From 13-2-20CM-66-19 sp036273735 (GTDB taxonomy: Bacteria > Pseudomonadota > Gammaproteobacteria > Steroidobacterales > Steroidobacteraceae), in contig DASUHA010000071.1 in NCBI GenBank assembly GCA_036273735.1, positions 1 to 64,000 on the forward strand: DNA of 64,000 nucleotides. The letters are read 5' to 3'. Position numbers and translations under genes: made by a program. Below, piece after piece: positions 25,316-34,183 of the stretch. Under the pieces are notes generated by a model. The model did no database searches, was not told the DNA's origin, and saw only the letters and a list, made by a program, of their open reading frames with translations. Positions within the stretch are counted from its first letter, which is position 1. Each line of letters begins with the position of its first letter.

Positions 25316-26850
25316 TCGTCGGTAATGTCGTCCGTCAGCACCGCTTTGCGACGGGCGATGAAATCTAGCATGGCCTCGTTCTTTGCCGGGTCGATGCCGG
25401 GGTCCTGATACTCGGCGAGCATCCGCTTCCACACCCGGTTGGCACGCTGCTCCGCCGTGAGGCGTCCCTCCTCCGACCATTGCTCGTAGGAAGAGTAATC
25501 GGCGATCGTCGACTGGTAGAACGCGGTCTCGAAGTTCTCCTGAGTGTGCGCGCAGCCGAGGAAGTGGCTTCCGGGCCCGACCTCGCGGATGGCATCGAGC
25601 GCCTGGCCGCGCTCCGACATATCCATGCCCTGCGCGAGGCTCTGCATCATGGCGCACTGGTCGGCGTCCATCACGAACTTCTCATAGCCTGCCACCAGCC
25701 CGCCTTCGAGCCAGCCCGCCGCATGCGTCACCAGATTCACGCCGGCGAGCAGGGTGGGGAGCAGCGTGTGGGCGCTCTCGTACCCGGCCTGAGCATCGGC
25801 AGTCTTGGCTGCGCAGAGGGAGCCACCGCTGCGGCAGGGGACCCCGAGGCGTCGCGCCAGCTGTGCAGTCGCGAAGATCATCTGCGTCGCCTCCGGAGTG
25901 CCGAAGGTCGGTGCCCCCGTGCGCATGGAGATTGCGCCGACGAAGGAGCCGAGGATCACCGGCGCTCCCGGCCGTACCAGCTGCGTCAACGCCATCCCGC
26001 ACAGCGCCTCGGCGAGGAGCTCGGCCATGCATCCGGCGGGCGTCACCGGACCCATGGCGCCGGCGAGCATGGCGGGCACGACGATGGTGCCTTGATTGTG
26101 CCCGGCAAACTGGCGCAACGCGCCGAGCATCCGTCCGTCGAAGACGAGCGGGGAATTCGAGTTGATGTTGCCGAGGACCACGGGGTGGGTCTCGAGGTAA
26201 TCGGCGCCGAACAGAACCTGCGCGAGGGCGACGGCGTCCGCCGCATGACCGGCGGTCTCCGGGGTGGCCTCGCACCCCTGATCCGAGTAGCGGAAAAAGG
26301 CGTACTGCACGTCGAGATGGCGCTTGTTGGGCGGGATCTCCATCGGCTCGCACATGCTGCCGCCGGAGAAATGGATGGCGGGCGCCATGTGAGCGAGCTT
26401 GATGAAGTTGTGCAGATCCTCGAGCGTGCCATAGCGGCGGCCGCGGTCGATGTCGGTGACGAAGGGCGGCCCGCCCACGGGAGAAAATACGGTCGCGTTG
26501 CCGCCGAAGCGGACGTCACGCGCCGGGTTGCGGGCGAAGACGGTGAATTCGGCCGGCGCGGTCGCGAGCAGGCGGCGCGCGAGGCCTCGGGGGATGCGTA
26601 CCCTTTCGCCGCGCACGTCGGCCCCTGCGTCGCGCCATAGGCGCAATGACTCCGGGTCGCGGCGCAGCTCGATACCGATTTCCTCGAGGATGGTTTCGGC
26701 GTTCGCCTCGATGATCTCGATCGCTTCCGTGCTCAGGAGCTCCACGGGGCGCAGATGCCGGCGGATATAGGGATACTTCGCAGGTGGCGTGCGCGCTCGC
26801 GCGCGCCTGCTGTCGCGGGCGCGACGGGTCGGGGTGACGGGGTCGCTCAT
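25312..26850 (-). CDS. MttB-superfamily methylamine:corrinoid methyltransferase (mttB1, no pyrrolysine)
   Basis: A 512-residue member of the trimethylamine methyltransferase (MttB) family. Its frame is uninterrupted, so there is no in-frame amber codon and no pyrrolysine; it is of the MtgB type that acts on quaternary amines. Family landmarks include ANAETILEEIGIEL, CEPMEIPPNKRHLD, GAPTFGTPEA, HAAGWLEGGL and GPGSHFLGCAHT. It is closest to mttB2 here. It leads an operon with the TMADH-like and CocE-like genes and is divergent from TonB receptor 1. Expected role: transfer one methyl from a quaternary amine to the corrinoid protein encoded at 47056-47754. Substrate unknown. Confidence 0.9.
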   Translation of the reverse strand: MSDPVTPTRRARDSRRARARTPPAKYPYIRRHLRPVELLSTEAIEIIEANAETILEEIGIELRRDPESLRLWRDAGADVRGERVRIPRGLARRLLATAPAEFTVFARNPARDVRFGGNATVFSPVGGPPFVTDIDRGRRYGTLEDLHNFIKLAHMAPAIHFSGGSMCEPMEIPPNKRHLDVQYAFFRYSDQGCEATPETAGHAADAVALAQVLFGADYLETHPVVLGNINSNSPLVFDGRMLGALRQFAGHNQGTIVVPAMLAGAMGPVTPAGCMAELLAEALCGMALTQLVRPGAPVILGSFVGAISMRTGAPTFGTPEATQMIFATAQLARRLGVPCRSGGSLCAAKTADAQAGYESAHTLLPTLLAGVNLVTHAAGWLEGGLVAGYEKFVMDADQCAMMQSLAQGMDMSERGQALDAIREVGPGSHFLGCAHTQENFETAFYQSTIADYSSYEQWSEEGRLTAEQRANRVWKRMLAEYQDPGIDPAKNEAMLDFIARRKAVLTDDITDE

Positions 26851-26890
26851 GAGCGTATTTATATCTCTATTTAATTCCGTGCGGATAATT

Positions 26891-26904
26891 TATATAGTCA
26901 TATA
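26891..26904. promoter_or_regulatory. Operator-like site TATATA-GT-CATATA
   Basis: An imperfect palindrome, nearly identical in sequence and position to the perfect one at 14167-14180. It overlaps the -35 element of the TonB receptor promoter. On the minus strand a second AT-rich block (GAATTAAATAGAGATATAAAT) leads into mttB1, again as in the first region. Confidence 0.55.
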
Positions 26905-26931
26905 GACGATGGCAGTGGCTGGTGCTATCGT
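26903..26931 (+). promoter_or_regulatory. Predicted sigma-70 promoter of TonB receptor 1
   Basis: TAGACG (26903-26908), a 17-base spacer ending TGC (extended -10), and TATCGT (26926-26931). The spacer shares the block GGTGC with the aminotransferase promoter. AAGGGGG lies before the ATG at 26949. Confidence 0.5.
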
Positions 26932-26948
26932 TGCCGTCAAGGGGGCGT

Positions 26949-29441
26949 ATGAAAAATCCTCGAACCGTGCCTGCAAGCGAGCGTGCCCGATCCGACGGGG
27001 CTCATAGACGCTCGAAAATCGCCGTCGCGGTCGCAGCCGCCCTGTACGGAGTGACCGCGGGTCGCGTCCCCCTCGCGCTCGCCGCTGACCCGGCTGTCGG
27101 GAGTGATCCCGCCGGACCCCAAGTCCTCCAGGAAGTGATCGTCACCGCGACCAAGCGGGAGGAGAACCTGCAGAGCATCCCGGAAACCATCCAGGCCTTG
27201 AGTGCCAGTGATATCCAGAACCTGGGCATCACGCATTTCGAGGACATCGTGCGCGCGATGCCGACGGTCTCCTACGAGAGCATCGGGCCCACGGATCAGA
27301 TGTTCTACATCCGCGGCGTATCGGACGGCAGCAGCGCGAACGCCTCGAACATCTCGACCACGGGATTTTTCCTCGACGACGCGTCCACGAGCTATTACGG
27401 CTACATTCCGGACCTTCATCTCTACGACATCGAGCGGATCGAAGTGCTCGATGGTCCGCAGGGGACGCTCTTCGGCGCCGGCGCCATGTCGGGCGCCATC
27501 CGCGTCATCACCCAGAAGCCCGACGCGCACGCCTTCAGCGCCGGCACCGACCTCGACTACGGCAAGATCGAGCACGGCGGCAACGACACGACCGCCCAGG
27601 CGTTCGTCAATATTCCCCTGATCAGCGGCAGTACGGCGCTGCGGCTGTCCGGTTACGTGGTCCACGAGGGCGGCTACATCGACAACCGGCTCGCAACCCG
27701 AGACTGGGTGAACGGGGTCGTATCGACCAACGCGCAGTGGGCCCGCAACGACTACAACACGGAGCGGCAATTCGGCGGACGCGCGGCCATCTCCCAGCGG
27801 CTCGGCGACTCCTGGAAGGCCGTCCTCACGGTCAACTATCAGCGGCAGAACACTGCAGGATCGTGGACGCAGGATCCGGACCGTTATGGGCTGCGCCAGG
27901 TGGCGCATTTCGGGCCCGAGGGCATCTCCGACTCCTTCACGGATTACAACCTGAACGTCGAAGGGGACGTTGGAATCGGCGATCTGGTGTTCGCCTCGAC
28001 GTACTGGTCGTACCCCTACCACTTCGTCACCGAGTATTCCGAATACGTCCAGTACAATCCGTTCCCGGACTACTATCAGATTTCGCCCCCCCTGCTGCAG
28101 AGCCTGACCTGCCAGACCGGTCCCACGATCGAGGGTGGAACCGACTCGTACGGCGGCTGCCAGGCGCCGAACATGTATTACACGTACGACCAATGGACGC
28201 AGCAGTGGTCGAACGAGCTGCGCCTGCAGTCGAAGCCGGGCGGCCGCCTGCACTGGCTGGCGGGCCTCTACTGGCAGAAGACCCGACAGATCTGGGACAC
28301 CTACTACCTCCTGCCGGGGCTGCAGCCCGATGGCGAGGCCTACCAGAGCGCGCTCTCGTTCTACAGCTACTACTACACGGGCACCGCCGCGCCCCTGCCG
28401 CACGAGTGGTACAGCAGCCTCAACCGCAATGACTCCCGCAATACCGCGGAATTCGCCGATGTGAGCTTCGACCTCACCAAGCACTGGACCATCGAGGCGG
28501 GGCTGCGCTACTTCAACTGGGATTTCAGCTCGAGCGATCAGTGGGCGGGGTACTTCTGGGCACCGAAGACGCCGTCCGGCCTGACCGACGTCTCGGGGCA
28601 CAAGCTGAGCGGCAAGGCGAGCATCTCCTACAAGCCGACCTCCAACGTGCTTCTGTACGGCACCTTCAGCCAGGGGTACCGCCAGGGCGGGAGCAACGCG
28701 GGAGCCTCATCGTCCTGCTATCAGAACGGCGTGCCTCTCACTTATGAGCCGGATACCCTCAACAACTTCGAGGTGGGCTGGAAGACCGGGCTCCTCGACG
28801 GACGCATGCGGTGGAACGGCGCGTTCTACTACATGCGCTGGGACGGCTACCAGGCGCCCATTTTCGATGATTCCATCTGCCCGACGACTTTCAATGCAAA
28901 TTTCGGCAAAGCGCGGATCTACGGCGGCGAGACCAACGTCGCCTATCGGATCACCGAGGGCCTGACCCTACAGGCCACGGCCAACTACAATGATTCGCGC
29001 CTCACGAGCATACAGCCGAATTTCTCGGGCGTGCTCACGCAGATGATCGTGCCGAACGAAACGCTGCCCTTCGTTCCCTACTTCAGCTACAGCGCCAACA
29101 TCCGTTACGACCGATCCCTCGGCGCGCAATTGCGCGGGTTCCTGGAATACGACATCGCGCACAAGGGCGACAGATGGAGCGACCTGCGTGCGCTGGCCAA
29201 CCCGGCGCTCGGCAGTAGATCGGGCTCGGCACGCGTCATAGAGCCTGAATACAACATCTCCGACGTGCGCGTCGGTGTCCAGAGTCCGGATGGCGCCTGG
29301 ACCCTGGAAGGGTATGTCACCAACCTCTGGAACACGAACGCGATCATCCTGGTCAACACGGGCAACTACGACCGCCGCGAGACGACTAACGAGCCGCGCG
29401 TGATCGGCATGCACGTCAGCTACAACTTCAACGGCAAATGA
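26949..29441 (+). CDS. TonB-dependent outer-membrane receptor 1
   Basis: An 830-residue receptor with a basic N-terminus and hydrophobic signal segment (IAVAVAAALYGVTAG), a TonB-box/plug region beginning VLQEVIVTATKREENLQ, a plug domain ending near VLDGPQGTLFGAGAMSGAIR, and a 22-strand-type barrel ending in an aromatic-rich C-terminal strand (VSYNFNGK). ATG 26949 follows the Shine-Dalgarno AAGGGGG. It shares its promoter region with mttB1, so it likely imports the substrate, or a bound form of it, across the outer membrane. A TPR-sulfotransferase gene is convergent seven bases downstream. Confidence 0.88.
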   Translation: MKNPRTVPASERARSDGAHRRSKIAVAVAAALYGVTAGRVPLALAADPAVGSDPAGPQVLQEVIVTATKREENLQSIPETIQALSASDIQNLGITHFEDIVRAMPTVSYESIGPTDQMFYIRGVSDGSSANASNISTTGFFLDDASTSYYGYIPDLHLYDIERIEVLDGPQGTLFGAGAMSGAIRVITQKPDAHAFSAGTDLDYGKIEHGGNDTTAQAFVNIPLISGSTALRLSGYVVHEGGYIDNRLATRDWVNGVVSTNAQWARNDYNTERQFGGRAAISQRLGDSWKAVLTVNYQRQNTAGSWTQDPDRYGLRQVAHFGPEGISDSFTDYNLNVEGDVGIGDLVFASTYWSYPYHFVTEYSEYVQYNPFPDYYQISPPLLQSLTCQTGPTIEGGTDSYGGCQAPNMYYTYDQWTQQWSNELRLQSKPGGRLHWLAGLYWQKTRQIWDTYYLLPGLQPDGEAYQSALSFYSYYYTGTAAPLPHEWYSSLNRNDSRNTAEFADVSFDLTKHWTIEAGLRYFNWDFSSSDQWAGYFWAPKTPSGLTDVSGHKLSGKASISYKPTSNVLLYGTFSQGYRQGGSNAGASSSCYQNGVPLTYEPDTLNNFEVGWKTGLLDGRMRWNGAFYYMRWDGYQAPIFDDSICPTTFNANFGKARIYGGETNVAYRITEGLTLQATANYNDSRLTSIQPNFSGVLTQMIVPNETLPFVPYFSYSANIRYDRSLGAQLRGFLEYDIAHKGDRWSDLRALANPALGSRSGSARVIEPEYNISDVRVGVQSPDGAWTLEGYVTNLWNTNAIILVNTGNYDRRETTNEPRVIGMHVSYNFNGK

Positions 29442-29448
29442 CGCGGCC

Positions 29449-31482
29449 TCAATCGAATGAGCCGAAGCGCGCGAGGCAATCGCCGAGGGCCGCTCGCAGC
29501 GGCTCGAGCTCGCCGGCGAACCGCTTCCAGTAACCCACTCCGGAGGCGTAGAGCGGCTGGCGCACCTGCTCGGCGCTCGCCGTGCGCACGGGGCGGCGGT
29601 TCTCGTGAAAGCTGAGCGTTGCCGCCTCGAACGGCAGCCCGCAGTAATCGAGGAGATGCCGGACGACAGCCTCAGGATCGCGGATCAGTTGCTCGTACTG
29701 CAGGTGCATCACTCTGCCGGGGAGCACCTCGTCCCAGTGGTCCATCAGGGCGAGATAGCAACGGTAGTAGCGTCCGAGGTCTTCCAGGTCGTAGCTGAAG
29801 GACTGGCCCTGTGCAAAGTACTGCTTGTAGTTGCTGAGGCAGGTATCCATGGGATGCCGCCGGACGTCGACGATCCGGGCGCCGGGCAGCATGGCGTGAA
29901 TGAGCCCGATGTGACTGAAGTTGTTGGGCATCTTGTCGATGAAGCGTGGCTTGCCGGCGCGTACGGCGCGGGTGTCCTCGACATAGCGTCGGCCGAGGCC
30001 GGTAAGCTCCTCTGCCGAGAGTGCACGCACGGTTTCCGGATAACCGTCCCGATCCGCGCCCCGATGGTCGAGCTCGCGCACGAGCGCCGGGATGTTGTGC
30101 AGCTCCATCGTGCCCTCGACCAGCGAATGACTCGCGAGGATCTGCTCGACGAGCGTCGAGCCGGACCGGGGCAGGCCCACGATGAAAATGGGCGCAGCAT
30201 CCGGAAAACCCGCCGCCGTCCGCGAGGAGAAGAATTCGCGGTCATAGCACGCGGCGATGCGCCGGGACTTGGCCTCGAAGGTGGCGATCGAGAACGGCGA
30301 GGTCTTCTTGCGCAGGGTGTTGCCCGCGGCATAGTGGCTGAACGCCTCGGCGTAACGGTCGCGCTGCTCCAGGGCTCGCGCGATGGCGAAATGCAATTGC
30401 GCCTGGTCGGTGCTGGCCGCCGGAGATGCCAGGAGCTCCTGCATCGCCGTAAGCTCGGCGTCGCTGAAGAGATAGTTCTTGAGGTCCGCGAGGCTCCAGT
30501 ACGCTTCCGCGTACTTCGGATTCAGCCTGAGGCACTCCCGATAGGCATCCTCGCACTGCGCCCGCCGTCCCAGTGTCTTGTTGACGTGCCCGATGGCGAG
30601 TCGGAATGCGGCCTGCGAAGGATCGAGCCGAGCAGCCTCCTCGTAGGCGGCCAGCGCCTCCTGCTGGCGCAGCAGGCGGATGTACACCGACCCCAACGCC
30701 GCCCAGTTCTGCGGGTTCTGCGGCTCGAGTTGCATGAGGTCGCGGAAAACCTGCTCCGCCTCGGTGAGCCGCTCCGCGGCGAGGAGAGTATGACCCCACG
30801 CGCGCCGCACGAGCGGGTGGTGAGCGGAATGGCGGCGGGCATGCTTAAGCAGCCGCTCGGCATCCTGTGTATTTGCGGACCGGATGGCCACGGCCGCAAG
30901 CCCCGCGAGCGCCGCGAGGTGACTCGCATCGCTCTTCAAAACTTCACGGAACATTCCTTCCGAGGAACGATAGTCGCCGCCTGCGAGCGCGGCCGTCGCT
31001 GCCTCGATGCGCTGGCGCTGCGGATCGAGGAGCCGCGCCTGCTCGAAGGCGTAGCGCGCCTCCGCGAGCTTGTTCATGTCCACGAGGACATCGCCGTAGG
31101 CGAGCCAGGCGGGCTCGAGAGACGGCTTTTCCTTCAACACCCGCCGCAGCTCCGTGCACGCTGCCTCGAGGCGGCCGTCCTGACGATAGGCCCGTGCGAG
31201 ATCGATACGCGCGTGCGAGAAGCCGGGCGCCTCGGCGATGACGCGCTCGAGGATGACCAGGGCGGGTGCCAGCTTGCCCTGCGAAAGGAGCGCCACTCCC
31301 AGGAGGTGCAGGCTGTTGATCTCGCCCGGGCTCGTGCGTTGGATTTCCCGCAGCTGACGCTCAGCCGTCCCGAAACGCCCGAGCCGCACGGCCTCGAGAG
31401 CACGCCAATATGCGGTCCGAACGTCCTCTTTACTCTGCTGCGGCACGAGATCATTGTAGTTGCCCCGGCGGTGGGTTGCCAT
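29449..31482 (-). CDS. TPR-repeat sulfotransferase 1
   Basis: A 677-residue protein: about ten tetratricopeptide repeats (residues 20-390), then a PAPS-dependent sulfotransferase domain. The 5'-phosphosulfate loop is IFIVGLPRSGSTLVEQILAS, followed by RFIDKMPNNFSHIGL and the 3'-phosphate region SNYKQYFAQGQSFSYDLED. No signal peptide is seen. ATG 31482 is the first plausible start, only 14 bases from the divergent phospholipase-like start; GTG 31446 is an alternative. The same gene type follows TonB receptor 2 at 56842, so receptor and sulfotransferase are paired twice. The acceptor is unknown. Confidence 0.82.
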   Translation of the reverse strand: MATHRRGNYNDLVPQQSKEDVRTAYWRALEAVRLGRFGTAERQLREIQRTSPGEINSLHLLGVALLSQGKLAPALVILERVIAEAPGFSHARIDLARAYRQDGRLEAACTELRRVLKEKPSLEPAWLAYGDVLVDMNKLAEARYAFEQARLLDPQRQRIEAATAALAGGDYRSSEGMFREVLKSDASHLAALAGLAAVAIRSANTQDAERLLKHARRHSAHHPLVRRAWGHTLLAAERLTEAEQVFRDLMQLEPQNPQNWAALGSVYIRLLRQQEALAAYEEAARLDPSQAAFRLAIGHVNKTLGRRAQCEDAYRECLRLNPKYAEAYWSLADLKNYLFSDAELTAMQELLASPAASTDQAQLHFAIARALEQRDRYAEAFSHYAAGNTLRKKTSPFSIATFEAKSRRIAACYDREFFSSRTAAGFPDAAPIFIVGLPRSGSTLVEQILASHSLVEGTMELHNIPALVRELDHRGADRDGYPETVRALSAEELTGLGRRYVEDTRAVRAGKPRFIDKMPNNFSHIGLIHAMLPGARIVDVRRHPMDTCLSNYKQYFAQGQSFSYDLEDLGRYYRCYLALMDHWDEVLPGRVMHLQYEQLIRDPEAVVRHLLDYCGLPFEAATLSFHENRRPVRTASAEQVRQPLYASGVGYWKRFAGELEPLRAALGDCLARFGSFD

Positions 31483-31496
31483 GCGCGGGCGCCCCG

Positions 31497-32966
31497 GTGA
31501 GATACGTCCAACTGACAGCCGCCGCATGGCTCGCCATCTCGGCCATGGGCCTCGCCGGACTCGCCACGGCTCGTGCCGGGAGCTTGAATGCACTCGGTTT
31601 CGCCGACACCCTTCGCTGCACTCCCGACCCACAGGCCGCATCGACCGTGCCGGGGTGGAATATCGTCTCGGGAAGTCCCGCGCTGCGCTGCGGCAGCGCC
31701 TTACCTGCGATCTGGCCCTCGCGATCCACACCGCGGGCCGTCATCGCCAACGGGCCGTATGGCGCGAGCGTTCTCGAGCGATTGATTTCGCTCGGGACCC
31801 CGGCATCCCGGGGTCGCCGCTTCACCCTGTCTGCATCCTTCGGTGCGTTCGGCCGCGGCTCTGAGCGTGCAGCTCTGATGGGGCGGTTTCTGGGTGCATC
31901 GGGTCAGCGCCTCGGCGCTCCGGTCCTGCTGCGTGGGCCGCGGGCTCATGGGCGCAAGGTCCCGGTGCGCTTCGAGCTGCGTAGCGTTGCGGGAGCCATT
32001 CCGGATGGCGCGATCGGGATCGAGCTCCGCCTCGAGTTGGGTGGCAGGACTGGAGTTGCCAGGAGTTACATTGGAACGATGAGGCTGCAGACAGAGCCGC
32101 CCGTGTCCTTCACGCGGCCAGCGCCGCCGCCGGCGCGGGTTCCGCATTTCGATCATGTCTTCCTGATCATGATGGAGAACACCGACTACGGGCAGTTGAT
32201 CGGCGATGCGAAGAACGCGCCGTATATGATTGCGCTGGCCGCTCGCGGCACCCTGTTGGCGAATTACCAGGCCCTTTACCATCCGAGCGATGAGAACTAT
32301 CTTGCGATCGCGGGTGGGGACACCTTCGTCGGCGGTGGCGTTTATTACCCGAAGATCCACATCGCGGCGCGGCACCTCGGCGATCTCATCGAGGCGGCTG
32401 GCAAGGGTTGGAAGTCATACCTCGAGGGGATGGGGACGCCGTGCAACGTGACCACCCGATACGATCAGAATTTCGAGCCCGATGATGCGCCGTTCATCAA
32501 TTTCAGCAACATCCAGAACGATCCGGCACGCTGCCGCGCCCACCTCGTCGATCTGAGCGAGTGGTTCACGGACCTCGAGCGCACCGCAACGACACCTGCT
32601 TTCGCGTGGCTCGCGGCCGACGATTACGATGATGGCGAGATATCCGGCAACGGATCGCCCAAGAGCCTTCGGGTGCAGGACGCGTGGCTCAAGCAGACGC
32701 TCGATCCGCTCTTCGCCTCATCGGCATGGCGTGAGCAAAGGAGCCTGCTCATCCTCACCTGGGACGAGTCCAACACGGTGGCGAACAACCACATTGCGAC
32801 GATCGTGGTCGGCTCGCGCGGGACGGTGAAGGCGGGTTTCGTAAGCCACCGACGCTACGATCACTACAGCGCGGCGCGGACCATCGAGGCCGCGCTCGGC
32901 CTGCCGAGCATGACGAGCAATGATGCCTACGCGCCGGCCTTTAACGATGCGTTCGCTCGCGACTAA
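31497..32966 (+). CDS. Secreted phosphoesterase, phospholipase C/acid phosphatase family
   Basis: A 489-residue protein starting at GTG 31497 with a signal peptide (VQLTAAAWLAISAMGLAGLATARA). Residues about 30-215 form an accessory beta domain with disulfide-prone Cys pairs. From HVFLIMMENTDYGQLIG onward it is a PF04185-type alkaline-phosphatase-fold phosphoesterase, with WLAADDYDDGE and a C-terminal TWDESN motif. Family members hydrolyse phospholipids or phosphomonoesters. In this amine-catabolism setting, release of phosphocholine or choline from lipids is an attractive but unproven role. A terminator-like structure is not evident in the 34 bases before purU. Confidence 0.75.
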   Translation: MRYVQLTAAAWLAISAMGLAGLATARAGSLNALGFADTLRCTPDPQAASTVPGWNIVSGSPALRCGSALPAIWPSRSTPRAVIANGPYGASVLERLISLGTPASRGRRFTLSASFGAFGRGSERAALMGRFLGASGQRLGAPVLLRGPRAHGRKVPVRFELRSVAGAIPDGAIGIELRLELGGRTGVARSYIGTMRLQTEPPVSFTRPAPPPARVPHFDHVFLIMMENTDYGQLIGDAKNAPYMIALAARGTLLANYQALYHPSDENYLAIAGGDTFVGGGVYYPKIHIAARHLGDLIEAAGKGWKSYLEGMGTPCNVTTRYDQNFEPDDAPFINFSNIQNDPARCRAHLVDLSEWFTDLERTATTPAFAWLAADDYDDGEISGNGSPKSLRVQDAWLKQTLDPLFASSAWREQRSLLILTWDESNTVANNHIATIVVGSRGTVKAGFVSHRRYDHYSAARTIEAALGLPSMTSNDAYAPAFNDAFARD

Positions 32967-33000
32967 TTCGCGATCACGCCGCGCAGGCCCGCAATACGGG

Positions 33001-33951
33001 CTACTTCAGTACGACGGTTCGGCTGCCGTTACGAAATACGCGCCGCTCCGCGTGCCACTTGATGGCGCGATTGAGAACCACCGTCTCGAGCTCGCTGCCG
33101 ACGACGGTGATGTCTTCGGGCGACTGGGTGTGGTCGACGCGCGAGACCTCCTGCTCGATGATCGGTCCTTCATCGAGATCGGTCGTCACGTAATGCGCCG
33201 TGGCGCCGATCAGCTTCACTCCCCGGGCGTGCGCCTGGTGGTAGGGCTTGGCGCCCTTGAAGCCGGGCAGGAAGGAGTGATGAATGTTGATGGCACGGCC
33301 TTCGAAGTACCGGCACGCCTCGGGGGTGAGCACCTGCATGTAGCGGGCGAGCACCAGGATCTCGGCTTCGACCCGCTCGAAGAGCTCCATGAGCCGCCGC
33401 TCCTGCTCCTGCTTGCGGTCGTCAATGATCGGGAGGTAGTGATAGGGTACGCCATGCCACTCGGCGAGGCTGCGCATGTCCTGATGATTGGACACTACGG
33501 CCACCGCCTCGATGGGCATCGTGCCAGTGCTCCAGCGGTGCAGGATGCTGTTGAGGCAATGCCCCTGGCGCGAGACCGCGATCAGCGCGCGGCAGCGGCG
33601 CACTTCATTGAACTGCCACTCCATCTGGAATCGGCGGCCGACGGCCTCGGCGAACTTGCGATCGAGCTCTTCCACGGACGGCATTCCCTGTCCGTTGTCG
33701 TGGAACACCGTGCGCATGAACGACGTGCGGCTGTAAGGGTCGTCGTAATGCTGCGCTTCCGCGATCGTCGCGTTGTGCGCCGCCAGGAAGCCCGCGATGC
33801 CGGCAACGATTCCCGTCGTGTCCGGGCATCGAGTGGTGAGGATGTAGAGGCGCGGGGCGCCGGCAGAGCGCTGCGCCGCACCGGCGGGTGCTGCCGCTCC
33901 CTGCTCCTTGCGGACAGGGGCGGGCGTCAATTCTTCGAGACCTGTGGACAT
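33001..33951 (-). CDS. purU: Formyltetrahydrofolate deformylase
   Basis: A 316-residue enzyme hydrolysing 10-formyl-THF to formate and THF. An N-terminal ACT domain (LYILTTRCPDTTGIVAGIAG) is followed by a formyltransferase-fold domain with INIHHSFLPGFKGAKPYHQA and TTDLDEGPIIEQ, which supply the Asn-His-Asp catalytic set. ATG 33951 is chosen because GGAG precedes it and homology starts soon after; the frame extends upstream to 34299 without coding character. The first 30 residues are a low-complexity extension. Divergent from mttB2, it offers an ATP-independent way to discharge methyl-derived formyl groups and recycle THF during rapid demethylation. Confidence 0.92.
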   Translation of the reverse strand: MSTGLEELTPAPVRKEQGAAAPAGAAQRSAGAPRLYILTTRCPDTTGIVAGIAGFLAAHNATIAEAQHYDDPYSRTSFMRTVFHDNGQGMPSVEELDRKFAEAVGRRFQMEWQFNEVRRCRALIAVSRQGHCLNSILHRWSTGTMPIEAVAVVSNHQDMRSLAEWHGVPYHYLPIIDDRKQEQERRLMELFERVEAEILVLARYMQVLTPEACRYFEGRAINIHHSFLPGFKGAKPYHQAHARGVKLIGATAHYVTTDLDEGPIIEQEVSRVDHTQSPEDITVVGSELETVVLNRAIKWHAERRVFRNGSRTVVLK

Positions 33952-34183
33952 GTGTGCTCGCTCCAGCGCGCAGCGATGAGCCGATCGTGGCCTTTTACGG
34001 ATGGTAATGCCGGGCCGCCTGCGCGGTCGGTGGATTTGCGACATAGGCGTGCCCGAGCGCGACAGGGGCGAGGGTGGACGTATCCCGGCAAGTGGATGCC
34101 GCAATTCGATTAGCCAGCCGGATAGCCGGCAGCCATACTTTGGCCAAGCGCCGCCACGGCAAACCCTATGATGCGGAGTTCCC
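33952..34183. promoter_or_regulatory. Divergent purU/mttB2 intergenic region
   Basis: The 232 bases between the two divergent starts hold no convincing ORF. A TATGAT-like -10 lies about 15 bases before mttB2 and GGAG lies in the leader, but no good -35 at 17 bases is visible. The TATAT operator of the other two divergent regions is absent. Confidence 0.35.

Noticed and set aside
29605..31500. Long plus-strand open frame opposite the TPR-sulfotransferase gene, and similar long frames at 54038-55870, 41786-43687 and 38912-40495
   Set aside because: These are antisense shadows of clear genes in high-GC DNA; their translations are Arg/Gly/His-rich with no recognisable domain.
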